Shown here in pieces: positions 34,170 through 43,476 of a stretch of DNA of 64,000 nucleotides; positions within the stretch are counted from its first letter, which is position 1, and every line of letters begins with the position of its first letter. This stretch comes from Candidatus Heimdallarchaeota archaeon. Lineage in GTDB: Archaea; Asgardarchaeota; Heimdallarchaeia; Heimdallarchaeales; Heimdallarchaeaceae. A program made the position numbers and the translations under genes. Location of the stretch: positions 152,063 through 216,062 of the forward strand of contig JAUVXV010000005.1 of assembly GCA_030603365.1 (NCBI GenBank), given 5' to 3'. The notes beneath the pieces were generated by a model, which worked only from the letters and a program-made list of their open reading frames with translations, ran no database searches and was not told where the DNA came from.

Positions 34170-36245
34170 ATGAACGAGACTAATCAACCTAGCAAAAAAT
34201 CAAATCAGCTGATTAATGAAAAAAGTCCTTATCTTCTTCAACATGCTTACAATCCTGTTAACTGGTATCCATGGGGAGAGGAAGCTTTTCAAAAGGCAAA
34301 GAGTGAGAACAAGCCAATTTTCCTTTCAATTGGTTATTCCACTTGTCACTGGTGCCATGTGATGGAACATGAATCATTTGAGGATGAAGAAGTTGCTACA
34401 AAAATGAATGAGAAATTCATAGCAATCAAGGTTGATAGAGAAGAAAGACCTGATATTGATAGCATTTACATGAGTGTTGCTCAACTAACAACTGGACGTG
34501 GAGGATGGCCATTAACTATATTCATGACACCTGATAAACAACCTTTCTTTGCAGGAACATATTTCCCTAAAACCAGTCGATTTGGAGCTACAGGATTAAT
34601 GGAAATATTAGATCAAATCTCTTCATTGTGGGTAGAAAAGAAGGAAGAAATATTAGAAACAGCTGATAGGATTACTGAAGTTCTGCAGAAAGCATCAAGT
34701 CCTTACCAAACAGAGTACAATGGAGATGAACTTATAATCAGAGCTTTTGATGAACTCGATAACAGGTTTGATGACAAACTAGGTGGTTTCGCTACAGCTC
34801 CTAAATTTCCAAGTTCTCACAATCTCATATTTCTTCTTAGGTATTGGAAAAGATTTGGTGACAAGCAAGCCCTTTCTATGGTTGAAACTACTCTTCAAAA
34901 AATGCGATTGGGGGGGATTTTCGATCATATTGGGTATGGTTTTCATCGATACTCTACAGACAGAGAATGGTTGGTTCCTCATTTCGAAAAAATGCTTTAT
35001 GATCAAGCTATGATAATAGTTTCATATATAGAAACATACCAAATAACTAAGAAGGCAACATACAAAGAAACAGCTGAAGCTATTATTGAATATGTTCTGA
35101 GAGATATGACCTCGTCTGAAGGAGGGTTTTATTCAGCTGAAGATGCAGACAGTGAAGGAGTAGAAGGAAAATTTTACGTATGGAAATTAAAGGAACTTCA
35201 AGAAATTCTACAAGATGATGAGATGAAACTTTTCTATAAATTATTTAGAATAGAAGAAGAAGGCAATTATCTAGAAGAAGCAACTAAAGAAAAAACCGGA
35301 GATAACATTCTTCACCATAAAGGATTCCCTTCAATAGAAGACAAGAAGAAATTAGCTGAAATTAGAGCTAAATTATTTGAGATTAGAGAGAAAAGAATAC
35401 ATCCTTTAAAAGATGATAAAATACTTACAGACTGGAATGGATTGATGATTGCAGCTTTAGCTAAAGCCGCAAGAGCATTTGGAAACAATGAATATCAAAC
35501 TGCTGCTGAAAAAGCGGTAGAATTTATTTTTTCAAAACTCATAGATGAAAATGGAAGACTTATCCATAGGTATCGTAAAGGAGAATCAGCATTGACAGCA
35601 AATCTCGATGATTATTCATTCCTAATTTGGGGTTTATTGGAATTATATGAAACTAGTTTCAAAATAAATTATCTAGAAAAAGCATTAAATCTTAATAATA
35701 TTGTAATTAAACATTTTATAGACGAAGAAAACGGTGGGTTCTATTTCACACCTGATGATGGTGAAAAACTTCTGGTAAGAGAGAAGCTGATTTATGATGG
35801 AGCCATTCCTTCAGGAAATTCTGTAATGATGCTGAATCTTCTCAAGCTAAGTCGAATAACATCTAATCCTGATTTAGAAGAGAAAGCTGCATATCTAATG
35901 GCTGTGTTTGCTAAACAAGTGTCTAAGGTTCCTTCTGCTTTTGCTTTCCTTATATCAAGTTTGGATTATGCTATTGGTCCTTCTTACGAGATAGTATTAG
36001 TTGGGAAATCTACTGACGAAAACCACAAGGGAATGCTAGAAATTCTTCAACAAGAATTTTTACCTAATAAAGTTGTAATATTTAAGGATGTTGAAACGGA
36101 GAGCGAGATAGAAATTACTCTCGCTCATCTAAAAGACTTCAAATCTCAGAAGAACAAAACAACTGCATATGTATGCGAACAGTTCTCTTGCCAAAGACCT
36201 ACTACTGAAGTCAGTATGATGAAAAACCAGTTGGGATTGACATAA
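34170..36245 (+). CDS. DUF255 / YyaL-type protein with thioredoxin-like and glycan-hydrolase-like (alpha/alpha barrel) domains
   Basis: This 691-residue protein is the usual length for the YyaL/spermatogenesis-associated-20 family. The N-terminus has the family signature [20 protein letters not shown], then the redox motif [14 protein letters not shown] (C-x2-C) and [12 protein letters not shown]. The rest is an (alpha/alpha)6 barrel-like region with [10 protein letters not shown] and [16 protein letters not shown], as in cellobiose-epimerase-like folds. Conserved from archaea to humans, it is likely cytosolic; its reaction is unknown. A TATA-like tttaaaaac lies about 32 bases before the ATG. 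Its stop codon overlaps the start of the metallopeptidase gene by one base. Confidence 0.95.
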   Translation: MNETNQPSKKSNQLINEKSPYLLQHAYNPVNWYPWGEEAFQKAKSENKPIFLSIGYSTCHWCHVMEHESFEDEEVATKMNEKFIAIKVDREERPDIDSIYMSVAQLTTGRGGWPLTIFMTPDKQPFFAGTYFPKTSRFGATGLMEILDQISSLWVEKKEEILETADRITEVLQKASSPYQTEYNGDELIIRAFDELDNRFDDKLGGFATAPKFPSSHNLIFLLRYWKRFGDKQALSMVETTLQKMRLGGIFDHIGYGFHRYSTDREWLVPHFEKMLYDQAMIIVSYIETYQITKKATYKETAEAIIEYVLRDMTSSEGGFYSAEDADSEGVEGKFYVWKLKELQEILQDDEMKLFYKLFRIEEEGNYLEEATKEKTGDNILHHKGFPSIEDKKKLAEIRAKLFEIREKRIHPLKDDKILTDWNGLMIAALAKAARAFGNNEYQTAAEKAVEFIFSKLIDENGRLIHRYRKGESALTANLDDYSFLIWGLLELYETSFKINYLEKALNLNNIVIKHFIDEENGGFYFTPDDGEKLLVREKLIYDGAIPSGNSVMMLNLLKLSRITSNPDLEEKAAYLMAVFAKQVSKVPSAFAFLISSLDYAIGPSYEIVLVGKSTDENHKGMLEILQQEFLPNKVVIFKDVETESEIEITLAHLKDFKSQKNKTTAYVCEQFSCQRPTTEVSMMKNQLGLT

Positions 36246-37261
36246 TGAAGATAGAAATTGATACTTCTAGTTTTGATTTTCTTATCGAACTATATTCAGA
36301 GATGAAGAAGGGTCAAGAAATTACTGCCGAGAAATGGGGGGAACTTCTCAATACTATGGGGTATCAAGCATTACTAAATGAAGAATTTTCAGAAAACTTC
36401 TTTAAACGAAATTTAGAGTTAGCTTTTAATCCAACTAAGTCAGAAGAACTGCGCAATGCATTAGAAGTCACAACAGAAAGCCGATATCTTCGATATTATA
36501 TTGAGGTCCGAGAAAAGATGGCTGATTATCAAAATCATGTGAAGACTTTACAAAAAAATTGGGCTAGACTGGAAGATGCTATAATCACAAGAGCACAATC
36601 ATTACTTCCTTACAAAGAGTTTGATGAAGAAATAACGGTATCGATTGCTGTTTTTGATAGAGATGCTCGTGCGTATGAAGCAATAATATTAGATCCCATT
36701 TTTACAACACAAATGGAATCTTTTGTTTCCATAGTTGCACATGAAGTACATCATATATTGAGACATGGATTACTAAAGTACGATAAAGACAAAGTTGAGG
36801 ATGAGGAAAAGGATATTGTTTGGGTTCTTGAACAAATGCAAGCAGAAGGAATTGCTGATCATATTGATAAAGGATACTTCATTTACGGTAAGGAGCAAGA
36901 TTTTTTCCACAAACAATATGTAACCATGTTCAAACAATACGTTTCTGAAGTTCCTAAGATAATGAAGGACTTAGACGAAATTTTTCTGAAACTTTCTCAA
37001 GGTGTATATCAAAAAGAAGTAGCAGGTAAAGAATTACGAAATAAGATTCCACTATCCTGTCACCCTCTTGGTTATTACATGGCAAATATAATCATTAAAA
37101 ATTCCTTGTTGGATGACATGATAAGAGATATCGGTAACCCTTTCAGCTTCGTTAAACTATATAATAAAGCTGTTTTAGCTGATAGAAAAGAGATGCCATC
37201 ATTCGCTCTAGAAACTATTGAACAAATAGATAAGTTAGAACAAAAATACGTGAAAAAATAA
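36245..37261 (+). CDS. HExxH zinc metallopeptidase-like protein (gluzincin-type)
   Basis: This 338-residue cytosolic protein contains VSIVAHEVHHILRHGLL near residue 165, an HExxH zinc motif. About 40 residues later comes QAEGIADHID, whose Glu fits the third zinc ligand of gluzincins. The N-terminal 150 residues are helical. The pattern resembles the DUF2268/DUF5700 predicted peptidases; I cannot decide which. The ATG overlaps the TAA of the DUF255 gene (ATAATG), so translation is coupled and the two products may act together. No signal peptide is present, so the substrate should be intracellular. Confidence 0.8.
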   Translation: MKIEIDTSSFDFLIELYSEMKKGQEITAEKWGELLNTMGYQALLNEEFSENFFKRNLELAFNPTKSEELRNALEVTTESRYLRYYIEVREKMADYQNHVKTLQKNWARLEDAIITRAQSLLPYKEFDEEITVSIAVFDRDARAYEAIILDPIFTTQMESFVSIVAHEVHHILRHGLLKYDKDKVEDEEKDIVWVLEQMQAEGIADHIDKGYFIYGKEQDFFHKQYVTMFKQYVSEVPKIMKDLDEIFLKLSQGVYQKEVAGKELRNKIPLSCHPLGYYMANIIIKNSLLDDMIRDIGNPFSFVKLYNKAVLADRKEMPSFALETIEQIDKLEQKYVKK

Positions 37262-37273
37262 AATGAGAAAGAG

Positions 37274-38101
37274 CTAATATGTTAACTCTCTTTTTTGAAA
37301 TACTGTTAGTGCTCCAATAAGAGCTACCATCCCAATTCCAAGAAGAATGAAGAAATCTCCTACAGGAAAAACTAAAGGACTTAGCTGATTTATGCTCCCA
37401 GCTGACATATAGTGGAATACTGAGAGATATTGTAACCATGAAAGACTATCAACCATCCCTCCTATTCTTACGATAATATACATACCAATAATTATTGCAG
37501 CTGAAGCTGAAAGAGCTTTTCGAGATTCAAGAAATAAAGCTCCACATAAAAGTGATATCGAACCTAGAACAAAGAACCACATCCATATGCCTAGCACTGA
37601 ATACGATAATGAGAGATAGTTTAATGAAACTTCATATCCCATTCCTGAAATAATTGTTGTGCAGATGTAAGATATAGGTATGATTAGAATAGGATATAGA
37701 AGGTTGTATGTTAAATAAACCATGAATTTCTCTAGAAGATATTTCCATCTTGGTATTGGAAGACTAAGTGACATGTCTAGTGTTTTCTTATCAACTTCAC
37801 TAGTAATCATTCTTGAAGGAAAGAAGATAACGATGAATAATAGAATCATTTCTAACCAGATGAAGATATACATAGTATACATACCTTGCCAAGTGCCAAC
37901 ATCAGCAAGACCTAAAGATCCAAGAAAAGCTCTATAAATCTGGTTTTCTAAAATCTCACTAAACACTTCTGCAGCTTCTTCTAGTTGTGGCCATATAGAT
38001 GCAATAAGAGGAATGATAAGAACCATAACTAGTGGAGGTATAATACCACTTTTCCAGTTTTTCTTCAAATTTTTTAAATATACTCTAAACATCTGAATCA
38101 C
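37274..38101 (-). CDS. ABC-2 type transporter permease
   Basis: This 275-residue protein has six hydrophobic helices, the normal size of an ABC-2 exporter permease. The amphipathic segment ITSEVDKKTLDMSLSLPIPR after helix 2 is typical of this group. GTG at 38101 is the start, one base after the ATPase stop; an ATG at 38092 is an alternative. With the ATPase it forms a two-gene exporter, possibly for a lipid-like compound, a drug or a peptide. The family does not reveal the substrate. Confidence 0.88.
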   Translation of the reverse strand: MIQMFRVYLKNLKKNWKSGIIPPLVMVLIIPLIASIWPQLEEAAEVFSEILENQIYRAFLGSLGLADVGTWQGMYTMYIFIWLEMILLFIVIFFPSRMITSEVDKKTLDMSLSLPIPRWKYLLEKFMVYLTYNLLYPILIIPISYICTTIISGMGYEVSLNYLSLSYSVLGIWMWFFVLGSISLLCGALFLESRKALSASAAIIIGMYIIVRIGGMVDSLSWLQYLSVFHYMSAGSINQLSPLVFPVGDFFILLGIGMVALIGALTVFQKRELTY

Positions 38102-39031
38102 TCACTGGTAATAATGGAGGAATATCTCCTCAAGACTAGCATCTTCAATGGTTAACCGATCGATTTTATATCCTGAAAGCTCTTTAAGCAATTCATTGAT
38201 ATTTTCTTTGAGTTGTAATTTGAAAGATGTATCGTTTATTTTTTCAACATCCATAACAAAGGGTAAATCGTCGAAAAATGATTTATCAGGAATAGAATCT
38301 TTTGAGAAATTCACACTAATATTCTGAAGAAATTTACTCTTCAAATCTTGGATTTTTTCTACAAGAATGATTTTTCCTTCCTTGATTATTGCAACTCTAT
38401 CACAAATAGCTTGAACTTCTGCTAAATCATGGGAACTTAGAAAAATTGTTACTCCATCTTTCCTTAATTGCTTAAGTATCTGATGGAATCTTGAAGTCAT
38501 CAAAGGATCCAAACCTGATGTAGGTTCGTCAAGAATCAAGAGATCTGGTTTTGAAGCTAAAGCTGCAATTATACCTACTTGTTGTCTATTACCAGATGAA
38601 AGAGCACGGATTTTCAAACTAAGATCAGCTTTAAAATTCTTTCTTAGTTTCTTTAGGAATTTCTCATTAATTGGTCTAAAATAACCATAATAATCAATAA
38701 GCTCATTTCCTGTGAAATTATCATAAAGTGCCATGTCTCCAGGAACATATCCTATCCTCTTTCTAATGGCTAATGAATCTTCATGATGATCAAGTCCAAA
38801 AACCTTGATTTCTCCCTCTTGGATATTTAAATAATCAAGTATAGAACGCATGGTAGTTGTTTTTCCTGCACCATTTGGACCAAGGAAACCGAATATTTCT
38901 CCTTTCTTAACAGCAAAAGAGACATCCTCAGCTCCTGTAACTTTTCTACCAACAGTTTTGATTCTAAGGTCAACTTCTCTACCATAAATTTTCGTCAAGT
39001 TAGAAACTTGAAGAATAACATCTGATGACAT
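38102..39031 (-). CDS. ABC transporter ATP-binding protein
   Basis: This 309-residue ATPase has Walker A GPNGAGKTTTMRS, Q-loop context IGYVPGDMALYDNFT, signature ALSSGNRQQVG, Walker B LLILDEPTSGLDP and the switch His in LSSHDLAEV. The signature has Asn-Arg where LSGGxxQR is usual, a common variant in ABC-2 drug-exporter-type ATPases. A regulatory C-terminal domain (about 220-309) follows. It is the first gene of the exporter pair and is directly joined to the permease gene. Confidence 0.93.
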   Translation of the reverse strand: MSSDVILQVSNLTKIYGREVDLRIKTVGRKVTGAEDVSFAVKKGEIFGFLGPNGAGKTTTMRSILDYLNIQEGEIKVFGLDHHEDSLAIRKRIGYVPGDMALYDNFTGNELIDYYGYFRPINEKFLKKLRKNFKADLSLKIRALSSGNRQQVGIIAALASKPDLLILDEPTSGLDPLMTSRFHQILKQLRKDGVTIFLSSHDLAEVQAICDRVAIIKEGKIILVEKIQDLKSKFLQNISVNFSKDSIPDKSFFDDLPFVMDVEKINDTSFKLQLKENINELLKELSGYKIDRLTIEDASLEEIFLHYYQ

Positions 39032-39160
39032 CTGAGTTCAGTTCAGAATGAACTTAGACATTTATAAAACTGTATTTATCACATCATGCCTTGCTGTAAA
39101 CAATAGCTTTATTAGATAAAGAGCATTAATTTTCTTTTGAACTATGGGGGTTCACAAATT

Positions 39161-40531
39161 ATGAAAAGAAAAACAATTTACTCCATATTGACTGCTGTGA
39201 TTTTAATGGGTTCTTTGATTCCATTACAAACTCGAGCAGTTGCTGATATGATTGAATGGCATCCAAGTTTAGAAGAAGGAACTGTAGTCGCTTGGCGAAT
39301 AACAGATCAGTATCTCTTTGATTCTGCTGTTCCACCAACACTAGGTAATCATCCAATAAATCTTGGATCTGTGCTAGCATTTGAGATAAATGACACTTTA
39401 CCAACATACTATAGTAGTGCTTATGAAACTGGTCTCCCTCCTAATTTCTTGAAACTATTTGTTGACTTTAATGAAGTTTCATTCTTTGAGATAACAGATG
39501 ATACTGAACCAGCATTAGCTCTCCAGTATATGGTACTACCTTACTTGTTCTATCCTGCGTCTATAGGTGGAGTTCAGAACATTACTGAATTCTTAGAATA
39601 CAGAGCAGCTTCTGACCCAAATATAACTTCTATAAGTTATGTTGTTCTTAATTCAAACTATGTCCAAGTTTCTATCTTTAATGACTTCATTGATTCATTT
39701 GTAATTACTGTAAACAATAACACAGGTATTGTCCAGAACTTCTTTATAGAAGATGATTTTGGTGAAATGTTCGGAGAACTAGACATTTGGAAAGCAGATG
39801 TTGATGACTTTGGAACAACAATTACAAATACACTAAATTGGCATCCTAATCTAGTAGCTGGAACTGTTCTTTCTTGGGAAATCACCGGTTTAACCTTTGA
39901 TCCAACTCATGAAGGATTTATAGAGATAGCCGAACAAAATGCAACAATAGGTGGTATTTTCAATTTCAAGTTTCCTAATCCATTCCCAACTGATCCTTGG
40001 AATTATTATAATCCAGATAGTTTCTTCGATGTATTCTACGAAGAAGAACCAGTACGTTGGGTAAATATGACAAGAGCTCAATTGATAATCTGGTTGACTT
40101 TGACAACTGCACAAAGTGTAACACTCTATAATACCTCAATTATTTCTATGTCTGACATTCACGAGTTTCGTGGTTTAATGGATCCAGAGATTACAAGCAC
40201 ATCAATTATTCCTTCAGGTGATTATTTGGAACTTACAATACACATTGAAAGCCATAACGAAGGAGGAGGAACCGATGATATGTGGGTTGTATTTGATATT
40301 CATACCGTTTCTGGAATTGTTCAATCCTTAAGTATTGATATTGGTGGTGTAATTGAAATGGATCTAGAATTTCTGGAATCCCATTCTTCACTGTTGATTG
40401 ATGGATCAGTAAATTCAGATTATCCTCCAGATGATGATGATTCAACTCGAACTCTACCAGGTTTCAACTGGTTCTATCTGCTATTCTCATCATTAATTGC
40501 TCTGTCAATATTTCGAAGAAGGAAGAAGTAA
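39161..40531 (+). CDS. Secreted surface protein with duplicated domain and PGF-type C-terminal sorting-like signal
   Basis: ATG at 39161 is preferred over a TTG at 39137 because it opens a clean signal peptide (MKRKTIYSILTAVILMGSLI); this gives 456 residues. Two related domains follow: EWHPSLEEGTVVAWRIT (near 30) and LNWHPNLVAGTVLSWEIT (near 225), an internal duplication of roughly 190 residues. After an acidic spacer (PPDDDDSTRT) the C-terminus reads LPGFNWFYLLFSSLIALSIF plus RRRKK. A PGF motif, a hydrophobic helix and a basic end resemble archaeosortase PGF-CTERM signals. It may be processed and lipid-anchored on the cell surface. The extracellular domains are not recognised. Confidence 0.8.
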   Translation: MKRKTIYSILTAVILMGSLIPLQTRAVADMIEWHPSLEEGTVVAWRITDQYLFDSAVPPTLGNHPINLGSVLAFEINDTLPTYYSSAYETGLPPNFLKLFVDFNEVSFFEITDDTEPALALQYMVLPYLFYPASIGGVQNITEFLEYRAASDPNITSISYVVLNSNYVQVSIFNDFIDSFVITVNNNTGIVQNFFIEDDFGEMFGELDIWKADVDDFGTTITNTLNWHPNLVAGTVLSWEITGLTFDPTHEGFIEIAEQNATIGGIFNFKFPNPFPTDPWNYYNPDSFFDVFYEEEPVRWVNMTRAQLIIWLTLTTAQSVTLYNTSIISMSDIHEFRGLMDPEITSTSIIPSGDYLELTIHIESHNEGGGTDDMWVVFDIHTVSGIVQSLSIDIGGVIEMDLEFLESHSSLLIDGSVNSDYPPDDDDSTRTLPGFNWFYLLFSSLIALSIFRRRKK

Positions 40532-40542
40532 ATTCTTCTTTT

Positions 40543-41712
40543 TTATTTTTCTAATAGTCGTTTTTCAATTCTTGAAACTGCTTCTCGCAGTGTTTCTAGT
40601 TTATGTGAAAAAGAGAATCTTATATATTTCTGTGCATCAAAACTTGGATTTTCCTTTTGATAAAAACTTGATCCTGGGACAGTAGCAACTCCTTGATCTC
40701 TGACCAAGAAATCTGCAAATTCCTTATCATTGTTGCTAAATTCTGTCACATCTGCGAGAAGATAATATGCACCTTTGGGTTCAATTGGATTTAGTCCCAA
40801 TCTGGCAAGATTGTCAACTAAATAATCTCGATTGATTTGATATCTATCTCTAAGTTTTTTGTAATAATCTTCTCCCAGTTCAAATGATTTCAGTACTGCT
40901 ATTTGAAGTAAAGAGGGTGCACAGATTGTTAGATAGTCATGTACTTTTCTTATACCATTCATCAGCTGTTTCTCAGCTGCAACATATCCGATTCTCCACC
41001 CTGTAATCGAAAATGTCTTGCTAAAACCAGATATAGTTACAGTTCGTTCGAACATCTCCTCAATACTTGCAGGACTAATGTGGGTAAGCCCATCATAAAT
41101 TATATACTCATAGATTTCATCAGTTACTGCTATCAAATCATTTTCATTGCAAAGATCTGCAAAAAAAATAAGCTCATTTCTGGTGAATACTTTTCCACTT
41201 GGATTATGAGGTGTATTGATGAAAATGGCTTTAGTTTTATCAGTAACAGCTTCTTTTAGAGCTTCCTCATCTAGATTGAAATCATCCTGCCTTAATTTAA
41301 CAAATCTAGGTTTAGCCCCACTTAGATAGGTCAAAGGAACATAATTCTCATAATAGGGTTCTAGTATAAGCATTTCATCTGAATGATTTAGAATAGCTAA
41401 AATACTGCTTGCGATTGCTTCACTCGCACCACAAGTGATAGTAATCTCATTCTCAGAATCATACAAGATATCATTGTAATTTTCAAGCTTATCAGCAATT
41501 TTTTCTCTTAAGTCTTTACGACCATATGTAATAGAATACTGATGTTCATTTGCTTTCAAGGCATCATCTAATCCCTCAATCAATTCAGCTGGGGGAGAGT
41601 AATCAGGCATTCCTTGAGATAGGTTAATAGCATTATGTTCAATAGCTTTCCTTGTCATCTCACGTATTACAGATTCTTGAAAATTAGACAATCGCGATGC
41701 AAGTGGGTTCAT
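40543..41712 (-). CDS. Class I/II PLP-dependent aminotransferase
   Basis: This 389-residue fold-type I enzyme has NLSQGMPDYSPPAELIE at the N-terminus and TCGASEAIASSI in the PLP-phosphate region. NTPHNPSGKVF (with the conserved Asn), VTDEIYEYI and SGFSKTFSITGWRIGY (with the Schiff-base Lys) follow. The closing R-x-S-F (IRFSFSHKLE) binds the substrate carboxylate. The length and motifs match the aspartate/aromatic aminotransferase and kynurenine-aminotransferase-like group; the amino acid cannot be told. It is convergent with the PGF-tailed surface protein gene, 11 bases away. Confidence 0.93.
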   Translation of the reverse strand: MNPLASRLSNFQESVIREMTRKAIEHNAINLSQGMPDYSPPAELIEGLDDALKANEHQYSITYGRKDLREKIADKLENYNDILYDSENEITITCGASEAIASSILAILNHSDEMLILEPYYENYVPLTYLSGAKPRFVKLRQDDFNLDEEALKEAVTDKTKAIFINTPHNPSGKVFTRNELIFFADLCNENDLIAVTDEIYEYIIYDGLTHISPASIEEMFERTVTISGFSKTFSITGWRIGYVAAEKQLMNGIRKVHDYLTICAPSLLQIAVLKSFELGEDYYKKLRDRYQINRDYLVDNLARLGLNPIEPKGAYYLLADVTEFSNNDKEFADFLVRDQGVATVPGSSFYQKENPSFDAQKYIRFSFSHKLETLREAVSRIEKRLLEK

Positions 41713-41757
41713 TAATCAGTAACAAAAATAATAGTTAATATCTTTTTCTAGAAAGAT

Positions 41758-42660
41758 TTAGTCATCAGCTGTATAAAATTCAGTTTTCTTAATATTTACC
41801 AAGCCTAACATTGAAAGGTCTTCAATTCTATCGATAAAAGTCAGAAAATTCATGGATTTCTCTGCTTTAAAATATACGTCAAGTAAAGTTTTGTATTGAT
41901 TCCCAATGCAGTAGGTTAGAAGTTTCTCATATGTGAAGAAGTCTTTTCCAGAGAGATCTTCTTTAATAGATGGCCATTGCCTTCTAAATGTAGCATAAGA
42001 TTTTAGCGATGCAAGAGGGAAGGAACTTTTAGCATGTAAGATCATATCTAATTCAATAATTGTTTCACCTGAAGGAGGAGTAGATATTTTTGGATCAAGA
42101 TACGAAATCATGTAGGAGAGCATTTCTTCATCTAGAAGAACTAGAGCTTCCAGAATGGAGGCAACTTGTTTTAACCAATCCTCAGCAATTTCCAGATTTA
42201 CTCCTCTACTTAGCTTAATTTTGATATCAATAAATTGAAGTTCAGAAGAAATTTCCAATGAGAAATCTTTTTTATTCGATGTTTGAAATTGTGTCTGTCT
42301 TAGTCTATCAACAATTAAAACATCTTTGATATTTTTGCCTTTGTAATTTTTTTCAAGTGAAATCTTAGCAGTTTTGAAATCCACTTTCTTAGGAACAGGA
42401 ATTTGCATAGCAGTAATGTCTTTGGTTGGAACATCGTCTCCTACTCTAACAGGAACCTGAGATCTTACAACCATATTTTTGTCAACATAGAGAATATTAG
42501 CGTTTAATCTGTCTTCAATACAAGGATGAATGTCAACATATTCAACATAACCTTTTTCATCAACGCTATAATGTAAGTCTGGTAGAACGAATAAAATTCT
42601 TGTTTTTTGACAAAGGTTGCATTCATAATCTATTTTTCGTCTACCAGATTTATTGCTCAA
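41758..42660 (-). CDS. Hypothetical protein with N-terminal CxxC, probably archaeal conserved
   Basis: This 300-residue soluble protein begins with CNLCQKTRILFVLP, and HPCIED near residue 47 could complete a zinc site. Two regions can be seen. About 1-190 is beta-rich (SQVPVRVGDDVPTKDITAMQ, LQFIDIKIKLS). About 195-300 is helical, including SYATFRRQWPSIKEDL. No membrane segment or catalytic motif is recognised. TTG at 42660 has GAGGT 7 bases upstream. The layout suggests a regulatory or small-GTPase-partner-like protein only loosely; no function is assigned. Confidence 0.65.
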   Translation of the reverse strand: MSNKSGRRKIDYECNLCQKTRILFVLPDLHYSVDEKGYVEYVDIHPCIEDRLNANILYVDKNMVVRSQVPVRVGDDVPTKDITAMQIPVPKKVDFKTAKISLEKNYKGKNIKDVLIVDRLRQTQFQTSNKKDFSLEISSELQFIDIKIKLSRGVNLEIAEDWLKQVASILEALVLLDEEMLSYMISYLDPKISTPPSGETIIELDMILHAKSSFPLASLKSYATFRRQWPSIKEDLSGKDFFTYEKLLTYCIGNQYKTLLDVYFKAEKSMNFLTFIDRIEDLSMLGLVNIKKTEFYTADD

Positions 42661-42772
42661 AGAATAAGACCTCTAATATGCTATAATAGTTTAAATTTGC
42701 TTTGTAAATATTAATGTTTTCTTTCTATTCTAAGTAAAGAGTGTAGAAGTTATGACATAACAATGCAAAATC

Positions 42773-42780
42773 TTTAAATT
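42773..42780 (+). promoter_or_regulatory. TATA-like box of carS
   Basis: TTTAAATT is centred about 25 bases before the ATG at 42802, so the transcript should begin at or a few bases before the start codon. Confidence 0.5.
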
Positions 42781-42801
42781 TACTCAAATAATGCTCCTTG
42801 T

Positions 42802-43395
42802 ATGGATGCGCAAACATTTTTTCTTTATGTTTATTATGCACTTCTCTATGGTTTACCCATCTATATGTGCAATTCCTTCGCAAATCTAAGTAAATTCTTG
42901 CCAATTTTAGGCTCTCCAGTAGATTTTAACAAAAACTGGAAAGATGGAAGAAGGGTATTTGGTGATCATAAGACTTGGAGAGGGATAATCTTTGGAATTA
43001 TCGCAGGAACTATTACAGGTGTTCTCATCTGGTATTTCTGTTTCTTTAAGTATCAAATTTTTGTCTTAGATGACAAATACACACTTGGCACATCAGTAAC
43101 AGGTTGGCCAGTATATCCATGGTATGTAGGGTTCTTCATGAGTATAGGTGATCACGCAGCTGATCTTGCAGGATCATTCATAAAAAGAAGAATGAATATT
43201 CAATCTGGTGGAGCTTTACCACTATATGATCAAGGTTCTTGGATGGTAACAGGTGTATTAATCGCTTTACCCTTCACATGGGGTGCAGCACATATATGGT
43301 TCTATTTCGTCGCTTTGATAATAGTTACACCGTTGATACATTTCATCGTGAATATCTTTGCGTACTGGTTAAAAATTAAAGATGTTTGGTACTAG
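42802..43395 (+). CDS. carS: CDP-archaeol synthase
   Basis: This 197-residue membrane enzyme activates digeranylgeranylglyceryl phosphate with CTP in archaeal ether-lipid synthesis. The family signature is clear: PVDFNKNWKDGRRVFGDHKT, then WRGIIFG, and later GDHAADLAGSFIKRRMNI and YDQGSWMVTG, which contain the acidic metal and CDP-binding residues. About five transmembrane helices are visible. The length matches CarS (DUF46). It is a single gene with its own TATA-like box and little or no leader. Its presence marks the genome as archaeal. Confidence 0.95.
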   Translation: MDAQTFFLYVYYALLYGLPIYMCNSFANLSKFLPILGSPVDFNKNWKDGRRVFGDHKTWRGIIFGIIAGTITGVLIWYFCFFKYQIFVLDDKYTLGTSVTGWPVYPWYVGFFMSIGDHAADLAGSFIKRRMNIQSGGALPLYDQGSWMVTGVLIALPFTWGAAHIWFYFVALIIVTPLIHFIVNIFAYWLKIKDVWY

Positions 43396-43476
43396 TTTAC
43401 CAACTCTTTTATATTCGCATAATCAATAGATATTTATTCGCAATCGAGTAAAAGTAATATTGGGAGTTTACCTCCA

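Noticed and set aside
36243..36247. Possible fusion of the DUF255 and peptidase genes by a missed stop
   Set aside because: TAA and ATG overlap by one base in different frames, which is normal translational coupling, not a broken fusion gene.
40233..40445. Minus-strand frame inside the PGF-tailed surface protein gene
   Set aside because: It is antisense to a protein with a clear signal peptide and anchor, and its product is His/Gln-rich noise.
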